Source: Roseivivax sediminis (GTDB taxonomy: Bacteria > Pseudomonadota > Alphaproteobacteria > Rhodobacterales > Rhodobacteraceae). Taken from it: DNA of 58,777 bases. Under the pieces are notes generated by a model, which was not told the DNA's origin, did not search any database, and saw only the letters and a list, made by a program, of their open reading frames with translations. A program made the translations under genes and the position numbers. Positions 43,167 to 51,048 of the stretch are shown here, piece after piece. Within the stretch, counting starts at the first letter, position 1; each line of letters opens with the position of its first letter. The DNA is taken from positions 1 to 58,777 of the forward strand of contig NZ_FOMS01000018.1 in assembly GCF_900112685.1 (NCBI RefSeq). The letters are read 5' to 3'.

Positions 43167-44183
43167 GTGGACAGGGCCGAACTGGACCGCATCGCGCGGT
43201 GGATGGAGCGCAACGTGCCCGGCTTCTCGGGGCCGCTGCGCGCGACCAAGTTCGACGTGGGGCAGTCGAACCCGACCTATCGGCTGAACGCCGCCTCGGG
43301 GGCCTATGTGCTGCGCCGCAAACCCCACGGCGCGCTGCTGAAATCGGCGCATGCGGTCGATCGGGAGTTTCGCGTTCAGGCGGCGCTCTGGCGGACCGCG
43401 GTGCCGGTGCCGCGAGTCATCGCGCTCTGCACCGACGAGAGCGTCATCGGCACCATGTTCTACGTGATGGAGCACGTGTCGGGCCGCGGCATCGACGAGC
43501 CGCAGCAGACAGGATCGGTGCCGGGCGAGCGCGCAGAGGTGATGGCCGAGATGGCGCGCGTGCTGGCGGCGATTCACGATGTCGACCTCACCGCGACGGG
43601 CTTGGAGGAGTACGGCCCGCCCGGCGACTATTACGCACGCCAGTACGGCCGCTGGTCCAAGCAGTACCGCGCCAGCGAGACGGAGCCGCTGCCGCAGATG
43701 GACCGGTTGATCGCCTGGCTGGGCGCGCACCTGCCGGAGGACGACGGCACGCGGACGCTGGTGCACGGCGATTACCGGATCGACAACCTGCTGTTCTCGG
43801 GCGAGGGCACGGATTGCCGCGCGGTGCTCGACTGGGAGCTGTCGACGCTGGGCCACCCGTTCGCCGATCTCGCCGGGGTGATCATGCAATGGCGGCTGCC
43901 GCCGGGGCCGGAGGGGCGCGGGCTCGCCGGGCTCGACCGGGCCGCGCTGGGCCTGCCGACGGATGCCGGGTTCATCGAGATGTACTGTGCCCGTCGCGGC
44001 ATCGCCGTGCCGCAGGATTTCGGCTTTCATGTCGCCTTCGCGTTCTTCCGTATGGGCGCGATCCTGCAGGGGGTGAAGAAGCGGGCGCTTGAGGGCAACG
44101 CCTCGAACCCCGAACAGGGGCTGCGGCTGGGCGCGTTCGTGCCGCGCTTTGCCGAGCTGGGGCTGGAGGCGGCGGAGGCATGA
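43167..44183 (+). CDS. Aminoglycoside-phosphotransferase-fold kinase (ACAD10/11 N-domain type)
   Basis: 338 residues. ATKFDVGQSNPTYRL is the Gly-rich loop region, ALWRTAVPVPRVIALC follows, the catalytic loop is LVHGDYRIDNLLF, and the metal-binding Asp is in AVLDWELSTLGHPFADLAG. In eukaryotic ACAD10/11 this domain phosphorylates the hydroxyl of 4-hydroxyacyl-CoA before elimination by the ACAD part; the same pair here suggests that route. The start is GTG 43167 with GGGGAGGAG upstream. An open frame from 42813 runs through a repeat and is rejected. Confidence 0.9.
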   Translation: MDRAELDRIARWMERNVPGFSGPLRATKFDVGQSNPTYRLNAASGAYVLRRKPHGALLKSAHAVDREFRVQAALWRTAVPVPRVIALCTDESVIGTMFYVMEHVSGRGIDEPQQTGSVPGERAEVMAEMARVLAAIHDVDLTATGLEEYGPPGDYYARQYGRWSKQYRASETEPLPQMDRLIAWLGAHLPEDDGTRTLVHGDYRIDNLLFSGEGTDCRAVLDWELSTLGHPFADLAGVIMQWRLPPGPEGRGLAGLDRAALGLPTDAGFIEMYCARRGIAVPQDFGFHVAFAFFRMGAILQGVKKRALEGNASNPEQGLRLGAFVPRFAELGLEAAEA

Positions 44184-44188
44184 GGCGG

Positions 44189-44656
44189 TCAGAGCCGCTT
44201 TTCGAACCAGTGATGGGCGTAGGGTTCGTCGTTGAAGGCGGGGATCTCGGTCCAACCCGTCGCGCGGTAGAGGGCGATGGCCCCGGTCAGCGCGCGGTTG
44301 GTCTCGAGCCTGAGCCGGGTGATGCCGAGCGCCCGCGCCTCGCGCTCCGCCGCCGTCATCAGCCGCCGGGCGAGGCCGCGGCCGCGGGCCTCCGGCGCGA
44401 TCCAGAGCCGCTTGATCTCGGCCACCGGCGCGCCCGTGCCCTTGAGGCCGACGCAGCCGACGGCGCGGCCGCCGGTCCGCGCGACGAGGAACGCGCCGCG
44501 CGGCGGGCGCATGTCGGCCGCCTGCGGATCGAGGCTGCGGGACACCTCGAAGCCGGTGTCGAAGGCGGCGGCGAGGTCGGCGTAATACGCCGCGAGGCAG
44601 GCGCGCGAGTCGGGCGCCTCGGGGTCTTCGGTGGCGATGGTGGCGGGCTCTGTCAT
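44189..44656 (-). CDS. GNAT-family N-acetyltransferase
   Basis: 155 residues with a clear motif A: IKRLWIAPEARGRGLARRLMTAAEREARALG (acetyl-CoA loop R-G-R-G-L-A), plus RLETNRALTGAIALYRATGWTEI near the end. Substrate unknown. It converges with the kinase-fold gene (5 nt between stops) and is divergent from the MOSC gene. Confidence 0.93.
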   Translation of the reverse strand: MTEPATIATEDPEAPDSRACLAAYYADLAAAFDTGFEVSRSLDPQAADMRPPRGAFLVARTGGRAVGCVGLKGTGAPVAEIKRLWIAPEARGRGLARRLMTAAEREARALGITRLRLETNRALTGAIALYRATGWTEIPAFNDEPYAHHWFEKRL

Positions 44657-44706
44657 GGCGCGCGATCCTGCGCCCGGAGCGAAGCGGCCGTCAAGGCGCG
44701 GGCAGG

Positions 44707-45189
44707 ATGAAGTCGCTGGGCGAGATGATCGCGCGGCAGGCGCAGGCGGGCCGGGTCGACTGGATCGGGCTGCGGCCCGACCGGCGCGGTGCGATGCGGT
44801 CGGTCCCGGCGGTCGAACTTGAGGCCGGCGGGCTTGCGGGCGATCACGGGCGTGCCGGCAAGCGGGCGGTGACGCTGGTGCAGGCGGAACACCTGGCGGC
44901 GATTGGCGGCTTTCTCGGGCAGGGGCCGGTGGCGCCGGAGGAGCTGCGGCGGAACCTCGTGATCTCGGGCATCAACCTTGCCGGGCTGAAGGGCCGGCGC
45001 ATCGCGATCGGCGCGGCGGTCCTGAGGCTGACGACGATCTGCGCGCCCTGTTCGCGGATGGAAGAGGCGTTCGGCCCCGGCGGCTATTCTGCCGTGCGCG
45101 GCCATGGCGGATGGTGCGCCGAGGTGCTGCGCCCGGGCCGCATCGCGCTGGGCGACACGGTCCGGGCGCTGGCCGATCAGAGCGAATAG
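44707..45189 (+). CDS. MOSC-domain protein (YiiM-like)
   Basis: 160 residues. VDWIGLRPDRRGAMRSVPAVELEAGGLAGDHG, RAVTLVQAEHLAAI and RRNLVISGINL are typical MOSC; the conserved Cys is in ICAPCSRMEE. MOSC proteins bind the molybdenum cofactor or carry sulfur. GGGCAGG lies upstream of the ATG. It overlaps the convergent MBL gene by 13 nt at the 3' end. It may be linked in function to the Moco cluster 6 kb away, but this is inference. Confidence 0.92.
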   Translation: MKSLGEMIARQAQAGRVDWIGLRPDRRGAMRSVPAVELEAGGLAGDHGRAGKRAVTLVQAEHLAAIGGFLGQGPVAPEELRRNLVISGINLAGLKGRRIAIGAAVLRLTTICAPCSRMEEAFGPGGYSAVRGHGGWCAEVLRPGRIALGDTVRALADQSE

Positions 45190-46136
45190 TCCCACTGCGC
45201 CGGCACCATGCGGTAGCCGTCGCCGTCGCGCGCGATCTGAACGAGGCCGGGAAAGCCGATATGCGAGCCGGCGACCATCATCCGGTCGGTGGCGACCCGG
45301 TCGAGGATCTGCCGGCGCGTCTCGACCGCCTGACCCGGGTCCACGTCGAAGCCGATGGCGATGTCGGGCCGGGCCATTTGCACCGGCGCGACGTGCACGA
45401 TGTCGGCCCAGATCAGCAGTTGCGCGTCGCCCGAGGCGATCATGTAGCCCGAATGGCCCGGCGTGTGGCCGGGCAGCGGCATGGCCGTAACGCCGGGGGC
45501 GACCTCGTCTTCGCCGCTGAAGGTGGTCAGGCGGTCCGAATAGGCCGAGAGCACGTTTCGCGCGAGGCTGGCGAAGCCCTGCACCATCTCTCCGGCGCCG
45601 GAGAAGTTCGATTCGTCCGACCAGAATGTCCGGTCGGTCTCGTTCACCACGAGTTCGGCGTTCGGGAAAGCGGCGTCGCCGCCCTTGAGCGCGCCGGCCA
45701 CGTGGTCGGGGTGCAGGTGCGTGGCCAGAAGCTTTGTCACCCCGCGCGGGTCGATGCCGGCGGCGGCGAGGTTCTCCGGCAACCTGCCGAGATCGGGGCC
45801 CATCGCGTCGGCGGTGCCGGCATCGACGAGGATCGTCTCGTCGCCGGTCTGGATGACGAAGGCGTTGACGGCGCTGCGGAAGGTGTCCGGGTCGCGGAAC
45901 CCGGCTTCCATCAGCTCCGAGTAGCCGGCGGCGTCGATGCCGATCAGCGCGTCGGGCCCGATATGCAGGCTGCCGTCGCTGAGGCAGGTGACGGTGATGT
46001 CGCCGACCGCGAAGCGCTGGACCGCCGGGACCTGCCCGCCCGTCGTGGCGAAGCCTTGGGCGAGGGCCGGGACCGCCCCGGTGCCTGCGGCGAGGCCGGC
46101 GAGCGGGGCGGTGGCGAGAAACTGTCTGCGGTGCAT
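45177..46136 (-). CDS. Tat-exported MBL-fold hydrolase
   Basis: 319 residues. A twin-arginine-type signal (HRRQFLATAPLAGLAAG, ending AVPALAQ) is followed by an MBL domain: LVDAGTADAMG, ATHLHPDHVAGAL (H-x-H-x-D-H), MPLPGHTPGHSGYM, LLIWADIVHVAP. It is a periplasmic hydrolase of the lactonase/beta-lactamase superfamily; substrate unknown. The 3' end overlaps the MOSC gene by 13 nt. Confidence 0.92.
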   Translation of the reverse strand: MHRRQFLATAPLAGLAAGTGAVPALAQGFATTGGQVPAVQRFAVGDITVTCLSDGSLHIGPDALIGIDAAGYSELMEAGFRDPDTFRSAVNAFVIQTGDETILVDAGTADAMGPDLGRLPENLAAAGIDPRGVTKLLATHLHPDHVAGALKGGDAAFPNAELVVNETDRTFWSDESNFSGAGEMVQGFASLARNVLSAYSDRLTTFSGEDEVAPGVTAMPLPGHTPGHSGYMIASGDAQLLIWADIVHVAPVQMARPDIAIGFDVDPGQAVETRRQILDRVATDRMMVAGSHIGFPGLVQIARDGDGYRMVPAQWDYSL

Positions 46137-46258
46137 GTGGGAACTCCTCTCCTGTCTGGCGGATGAGATGTATCCTCTGCGCGCGAGGTCAAAAGTCCAT
46201 GATGGCGTTGCGCTTGGCCGCGCTGGGGTGTCTGTAGGGCGTCGAAAAGGGGGCGGGC

Positions 46259-46879
46259 ATGGCCGACAGCAACGCGATCACCGGGTTGAGGCTGCCGCGC
46301 GGCGCGCGGGTGGGCCTTCTGGGCGGGTCGTTCGACCCTGCGCACGAGGGGCATGTGCACATCACCCGCGAGGCGCTGAAACGCTTCGGGCTCGACCGCG
46401 TGGTGTGGCTGGTGTCGCCCGGCAACCCGCTGAAACCGCGCGGGCCGGCGCCGCTGGAGGATCGCCTCGCGGAGGCGCGGGCGCTGGTGGACGACCCCAG
46501 GGTGACGATCAGCGACGCCGAGGCGCGGCTTGGCACGCGCTATACCTCGCAGACGCTGGCGCGGCTTTGCGGGCGCCATTCGGAGGTGCGCTTCGTCTGG
46601 CTGATGGGGGCGGACAACCTGCGCCAGCTGCACCGCTGGGATAATTGGCGCGCGATCATGGACCGGGTGCCGGTGGGGGTGCTGGCGCGGCCCGGCGACC
46701 GGATGTCGGCGCAGACCTCGGTGGCGGCGCGGGTCTATGCGCGGGCGCGGCTGCCGCAGGCGGCGTCTCACCTGCTGCCGCTGATGGCGGCGCCGGCCTG
46801 GTGCTTTCTGAACGTGCCGATGATGGCGGTGAGCTCGACGGAGATCCGTGCCGGCGGGGGCGGTGGAGCAAAGCGCTGA
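46259..46879 (+). CDS. nadD: Nicotinate-nucleotide adenylyltransferase NadD
   Basis: 206 residues. The nucleotide-binding motif [45 protein letters not shown] and the closing [14 protein letters not shown] are all present. It adenylates nicotinate mononucleotide in NAD synthesis. The last codons and the stop (46866-46879) lie inside MITE-like copy D, so the element appears to have supplied the end of the gene. The family normally ends near here, so activity is probably intact. Confidence 0.95.
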   Translation: MADSNAITGLRLPRGARVGLLGGSFDPAHEGHVHITREALKRFGLDRVVWLVSPGNPLKPRGPAPLEDRLAEARALVDDPRVTISDAEARLGTRYTSQTLARLCGRHSEVRFVWLMGADNLRQLHRWDNWRAIMDRVPVGVLARPGDRMSAQTSVAARVYARARLPQAASHLLPLMAAPAWCFLNVPMMAVSSTEIRAGGGGGAKR

Positions 46880-47050
46880 CCGCCCGAACAGCACCGAAGG
46901 TGCCGGGCGCGCGCCGGACCGGCCCGGCGGTCTGGCGCGATGTCACCCTTGTGCGACGTTCGGATTGCGGAGCGGCTTGGCCGGGATAAAGCGGAGACCT
47001 CGGAGGTCGCGGCGCCAGCCCCCGGTCCGGCGCGCGCCCGGCACCTTCGG
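46866..47050 (-). repeat. MITE-like intergenic element, copy D (reverse), with perfect 29-bp inverted repeats
   Basis: 46894-46922 and 47022-47050 are perfect 29-bp inverted repeats. The core (46941-47000) reads on the minus strand as TCCGCTTTATCCCGGCCAAG, CTCCGCAATCCGAACG and CAAGGGTGACATCGCGCC, very close to copies A-C. It fills the whole space between nadD and the EamA gene and touches both. Confidence 0.85.
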
Positions 47051-47052
47051 CC

Positions 47053-47976
47053 TCAGCGCACCGTTCCGGCGCGGCCGAAGCCCGATCGGCCGGCGCGGGC
47101 GGAGGCGACGCCGGCGGCGATGATCAGCGCAAGCCCGGCCCAGGTCAGCGCGTCGGGCAGATCCCCGAACACCGCCCAGCCGAGCGTCGTCGCCGCGATA
47201 AGCTGGAAGTACACCAGCGGCGCCAGCCCCGAGCCCGTGCCGATCCGGTAGGCCAGCAGCAGCAGCAGGTTGCCAGCCATCGAGAAGAGACCGGAGGCGA
47301 GCAGTAGCAGCGCCTCGGTCCAGCCGATGTCGCCGGGCGTCAGCAGAAGCCCCGGCGAAAGCAGCACCGTTCCGGCGACGAGCTGGGTCAGCAACAAAGA
47401 GCGGGCCGGCGCCAGCCCCGACAGCGCGCGGGATGCGGTCAGGAAACAGCCGTAGAAGAGGCCCGCCAGGAAGGCAAAGCCCAGCCCCGGGGTCATGTCC
47501 ACGCCCGGCCGGATGACCAGCAGCACACCTGCGAATCCGGCTGCCATCAGCGCGGTGCGCAGGGGCGTCACGGCCTCGCGCAGGACCAGGGCGGAGAGCG
47601 CGTAACTCACGATCGGGCCGACGAAGAAGGCGGCGAAGACCGATGCGATCGGCGCCATCGAAAGCGCCACCTGGATCGACACGATGCCCGACGCCATCAG
47701 CGCCCCGCGCCCCCAGACCCGCCAGTCGGAGAAAAGCCGGGCCGTGCCCGCCGGCACGAAGGGCAGTACCGCCAGCGTGCCGACGGCGAAGCGCGCCCAG
47801 GCCACGAAGACCGGCGAGAGCCCGTGTTCGGAGGTCAGCAGCTTCGAGGCGGTGTCGCCCGCGGGGATGCAGGACATCGCCACGAACATCAGCGCCACTG
47901 CGCGCCAGGGCGAGGCGGCACCGATCACGCAGAATTGCCGGGGAAATGCCCCGCGCCCGCGCTTGTCTGCGCCCAC
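47053..47976 (-). CDS. EamA/DMT-family transporter
   Basis: 307 residues with two five-helix halves. The first begins AVALMFVAMSCIPAGDTASKLL and the second begins near ALMAAGFAGVLLVIRPG. These inner-membrane carriers export metabolites or drugs; substrate unknown. The start at 47976 has GGAG 11 nt upstream; an internal GTG would shorten it by 16 residues. Its last codon is 2 nt from the inverted repeat of copy D. Divergent from dacB. Confidence 0.88.
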   Translation of the reverse strand: MGADKRGRGAFPRQFCVIGAASPWRAVALMFVAMSCIPAGDTASKLLTSEHGLSPVFVAWARFAVGTLAVLPFVPAGTARLFSDWRVWGRGALMASGIVSIQVALSMAPIASVFAAFFVGPIVSYALSALVLREAVTPLRTALMAAGFAGVLLVIRPGVDMTPGLGFAFLAGLFYGCFLTASRALSGLAPARSLLLTQLVAGTVLLSPGLLLTPGDIGWTEALLLLASGLFSMAGNLLLLLAYRIGTGSGLAPLVYFQLIAATTLGWAVFGDLPDALTWAGLALIIAAGVASARAGRSGFGRAGTVR

Positions 47977-47997
47977 ATCGTCGGGTTAACTCCGCCC

Positions 47998-49503
47998 ATG
48001 ACCGCGTTCCTGTCCCGCCGCCGTTTCCTTGCCGCGCTCGCGGCCACCACGGCCGCCGCCCCGGCGCTTGCCAATGCGCCGGAGGTGTCCCTGCGTCCCG
48101 TCGCCCGGGGCGAGGACATCTGGAAGCGCTCCATCGAGAGCCTCGAGGACATCATCGGCGATGCCGGGCTTCCCGGCAGCTACGGCTTTTCTGTGGGCAA
48201 TGTCGAGACCGGCGAGGTGCTGGAGGGCCGCAACGCCGCCGCGGGTCTGCCGCCCGCCTCTGTCGCAAAGGCGCTGACGGCCGCCTATGCGCTGGAATTC
48301 CTCGGCGCCGATCACCGCTTTGCCACGCGGCTACTGGCGACGGGCCCGGTGGGAGAGGACGGCACGCTCGACGGCGACCTGATTCTCGCGGGGGGCGGCG
48401 ATCCCCTGCTCGACACCGATGCGCTCGCGGCGCTGGCGGAGGATCTGCGGGCGGCGGGGGTGAATGCCGTGTCGGGCCGCCTTCTCGTCTGGGGCGGCGC
48501 GCAGGTGGAGCAGCGGCAGATCGACCCGGCCCAGCCGGACCATGTCGGCTACAACCCGTCGGTCTCGGGGCTGAACCTCAACTTCAACCGCGTGCATTTC
48601 GAGTGGAACCGCACCGGCGAGAGCTACGCCGTCACCATGGACGGCCGCTCGGGCAGCCGCCGGCCGCCGGTGTCGATGGCGCGCATGGTCGTGGTCGCCC
48701 GCCGCACGCCGGTCTACACCTACCGCGATGCCGAGGGGCGCGACGACTGGACGGTGGCCAAGGGCGCGCTCGGCAGCGGCGGGTCGCGCTGGCTGCCGGT
48801 GCGGCGCGCGGCGTTCTACGCCGGCGAGGTGTTCCAGGCGGTGGCCGGCGCCGAGGGCCTGCGCCTGAAGGCGCCCATAGAGATCGACGCGCTGCCCGAG
48901 GAGACCACGGAACTGGCGGTTCGCGAAAGCCAGCCGCTGGAGACGATCCTGCAAGGCATGCTGAAATACTCCACCAACCTCACGGCGGAGGTGGTGGGCT
49001 GCGCCGCGTCGGCGGCGCGGGGGGAAGAGCCTGCGACGCTGGCCGAGTCGGCCGAGATGATGAACGCCTGGGCGCGCGAGGCGCTGGGCCTCGAGGAGGT
49101 CGCATTGATCGACCATTCGGGGCTGGGCGACGGCAGCCGGATCGCGCCGGCGGACATGTGCCGCGCGCTCGTGGCGCTGCGCCGGCGGATGGAGCTCAAG
49201 CCGCTTCTGAAGCCGATCCCGATCCGGGACGACGCGCGGCGGGTGCTGCCCAACCATCCGCTTGACGTCCATGCCAAGACCGGAACGCTCAACTTCGTCT
49301 CGGGGCTCGCTGGCTATATCGACTGCCCCGACGGGACGGAGCTGGCCTTCGCGATCTTCTCGGGCGATCTGGAGCACCGGGCGACGATTCCGCGCGAGGA
49401 TCGCGAGGGTCCGCCGGGCGCGCGCACCTACAACACCCGTGCCAAGAAGTTCCAGATGGCGCTGATCAAGCGCTGGGGCCTGCTGTACGGCCGGTCGGCC
49501 TAG
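47998..49503 (+). CDS. dacB: D-alanyl-D-alanine carboxypeptidase/endopeptidase DacB (PBP4)
   Basis: 501 residues. A twin-Arg-like signal (SRRRFLAALAATTAAAPALA) leads to the periplasm. Active-site motifs are PPASVAKAL (S88-x-x-K91), KYSTNLTAEV (SxN) and VHAKTGTLNFVSG (KTG). It trims peptidoglycan peptides. The large insert between SxxK and SxN is normal for class C PBPs. It is divergent from the EamA gene, with 21 nt between start codons. Confidence 0.94.
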   Translation: MTAFLSRRRFLAALAATTAAAPALANAPEVSLRPVARGEDIWKRSIESLEDIIGDAGLPGSYGFSVGNVETGEVLEGRNAAAGLPPASVAKALTAAYALEFLGADHRFATRLLATGPVGEDGTLDGDLILAGGGDPLLDTDALAALAEDLRAAGVNAVSGRLLVWGGAQVEQRQIDPAQPDHVGYNPSVSGLNLNFNRVHFEWNRTGESYAVTMDGRSGSRRPPVSMARMVVVARRTPVYTYRDAEGRDDWTVAKGALGSGGSRWLPVRRAAFYAGEVFQAVAGAEGLRLKAPIEIDALPEETTELAVRESQPLETILQGMLKYSTNLTAEVVGCAASAARGEEPATLAESAEMMNAWAREALGLEEVALIDHSGLGDGSRIAPADMCRALVALRRRMELKPLLKPIPIRDDARRVLPNHPLDVHAKTGTLNFVSGLAGYIDCPDGTELAFAIFSGDLEHRATIPREDREGPPGARTYNTRAKKFQMALIKRWGLLYGRSA

Positions 49504-49643
49504 AGCGTCGTGGCCGGCGCTGCGGGTGCCGTGGCCGAGCGTGTCGGCGGCGTATTTGCGGGGTCTTCGCCCCAGGCCGTGCCGATGAGCGGGAGCAGGC
49601 AGAGCACGACGGCTGCAACGATCGTGAAAACGCGTCTGGTCAT
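49500..49643 (-). CDS. Small putative exported protein, 47 aa
   Basis: Direct translation gives MTRRVFTIVAAVVLCLLPLIGTAWGEDP, a good signal peptide, then a short Pro/Thr/Ala tail. Its stop overlaps the dacB stop region by 4 nt. The ribosome site is weak, so this is a tentative gene. Confidence 0.35.
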   Translation of the reverse strand: MTRRVFTIVAAVVLCLLPLIGTAWGEDPANTPPTRSATAPAAPATTL

Positions 49644-49824
49644 AAGGCTTGTCCAGTAATTCCGGGCACCGCGGCGCCAGCTTGACGAAAAAAGAATGAC
49701 CTCAGGTTAACGCGGCCGCGTCCTGGTGGGCAGTCAGGCAAACCCGACCTTTCGGCACGTTGCGCGAGAGATTGGCGCAGCGCCCGACGCATGGCACAGT
49801 GGGAGGAGGACGAAGGAGCGCCCC

Positions 49825-50142
49825 ATGCCACAGATCGAGTCCGACAGCACGGTTCAGACCGTGATCACCACATTCGAGACCAGCCCAGGCGCCTGCCAGG
49901 ACCTGCTCGACGCGCTGCGCCAGGCCTATGCGGAGTTCATCTCCCAGCAGCCCGGCTTCGTCGCGGCGGGGCTGCACGTGAACGACGCACAGACCCGGAT
50001 CGCCAATTATTCGCAATGGCGCCGGCGCGAGGATTTCATGGACATGCTCCGCTCGGACGAGATGCGGGCGCGCAATCGCCGCTTCGCCGAGCTCTGCCAC
50101 CGCTTCGAGCCGGTGATGTACGACGTCGCGGCCGTCTTCTGA
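49825..50142 (+). CDS. Antibiotic-biosynthesis-monooxygenase (ABM)-domain protein
   Basis: 105 residues, one ferredoxin-like ABM domain: VQTVITTFETSPGACQDLLDALRQAYAEFISQQPGFVAAGLHV, then IANYSQWRRREDFMDML. Members act as small monooxygenases or ligand-binding proteins. GAAGGAGC lies 5 nt before the ATG. The hemerythrin gene follows after 39 nt and may be cotranscribed. Confidence 0.9.
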   Translation: MPQIESDSTVQTVITTFETSPGACQDLLDALRQAYAEFISQQPGFVAAGLHVNDAQTRIANYSQWRRREDFMDMLRSDEMRARNRRFAELCHRFEPVMYDVAAVF

Positions 50143-50181
50143 CCCTTGAACGCGCCGCGCCGCGGGTGCAAGTGACGCGGC

Positions 50182-50739
50182 ATGGACAGCGAAGACGATC
50201 TGGCGCTCGGGCGCCGCGAAGGGTTGCCGGACGCGCTGCGCGCGCTCTTGGAGGCCTATCCGCGCGACAGTTGGGAGGCCCATCCCGGTTTCGGCGGGCT
50301 GGTGGAGTTCTGGCTGGAGCGCCACCTGATGTTCCGCAAGCTCTGCGCGATGCTGCGCGAGGATGCCGAGGGCGCGGTCGACGGGCGGCTCGCGCCCGAG
50401 ACCCAGCAGGGGCGGCTGGCGCGCTACGGCACGATGCTGGTGAACGAGCTGCACGGCCATCACCAGATCGAGGATCACCATTACTTCCCGGCGCTGAGCG
50501 GGCTGGAGCCGCAACTCGTGCGCGGGTTCACCCTGCTCGACGGCGATCACCACGCGATGGACGGGCTGCTGGATCGGTTCGCGAAGGCGGGCAATGCGGT
50601 GCTTCAGGGCCAGGGCGAGGTCGGCCCGTTCCGCGAGGAAGTGCTGAGCTTCGAGGCGATGCTCGACCGCCACCTCGTGGACGAGGAGGAACTGATCGTG
50701 CCGGTGATCCTTAAGCACGGGGCCGGGGGGCTCCAGTAG
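50182..50739 (+). CDS. Hemerythrin HHE-domain protein
   Basis: 185 residues. Iron ligands of a four-helix hemerythrin are visible: ERHLMFRKL, HGHHQIEDHHYFPAL, GDHHAMDGLL and LDRHLVDEEELIVPVI. It probably binds O2, NO or other oxidants through a di-iron site. The C-terminus is short after the last ligand. Confidence 0.92.
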   Translation: MDSEDDLALGRREGLPDALRALLEAYPRDSWEAHPGFGGLVEFWLERHLMFRKLCAMLREDAEGAVDGRLAPETQQGRLARYGTMLVNELHGHHQIEDHHYFPALSGLEPQLVRGFTLLDGDHHAMDGLLDRFAKAGNAVLQGQGEVGPFREEVLSFEAMLDRHLVDEEELIVPVILKHGAGGLQ

Positions 50740-50853
50740 GGAGCGGCGCACCGGGGCGGGTCAGCCGTTCCCGCTGGTTTTCGAATTACCTCGGGCCGGT
50801 GGAGCCCGCCGCAAAACTGCGCCAGTTGAGCCAAGAGCTGATGGCCCGAATAG

Positions 50854-50944
50854 CACCGCAGGTGCCGGGCCAGCGTCATGCGCGCTTCGCATGACTTCGG
50901 CATGACCCGCCCCCCGGGTCGGCGCTGGCCCGGCACCTGCGGTG
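50854..50944. repeat. Inverted-repeat element E
   Basis: Perfect 22-bp inverted repeats (50854-50875 and 50923-50944) flank a core with its own 7-bp hairpin (TCATGCG/CGCATGA). GCCCGAATAGCACCG-AGGTGCCGGGC recalls the ends of copies A-D, but the conserved core is absent. It lies in the 309-nt gap after the hemerythrin gene; the rest of that gap shows nothing else. Confidence 0.65.
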
Positions 50945-51048
50945 GTCCCGTGTTCGCGGTGGTGCCTCCGGCATGGGGGCTGTCCTCCGGCTCCGCACCA
51001 GTCGGAGTGAGGCCCAAATGGTCTCCTGCCCAGTTGGTTTTGCCGTTA

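Noticed and set aside
49726-49824. Upstream extension of the ABM-domain gene
   Set aside because: The ATG at 49825 has a strong GAAGGAGC site and matches family length.
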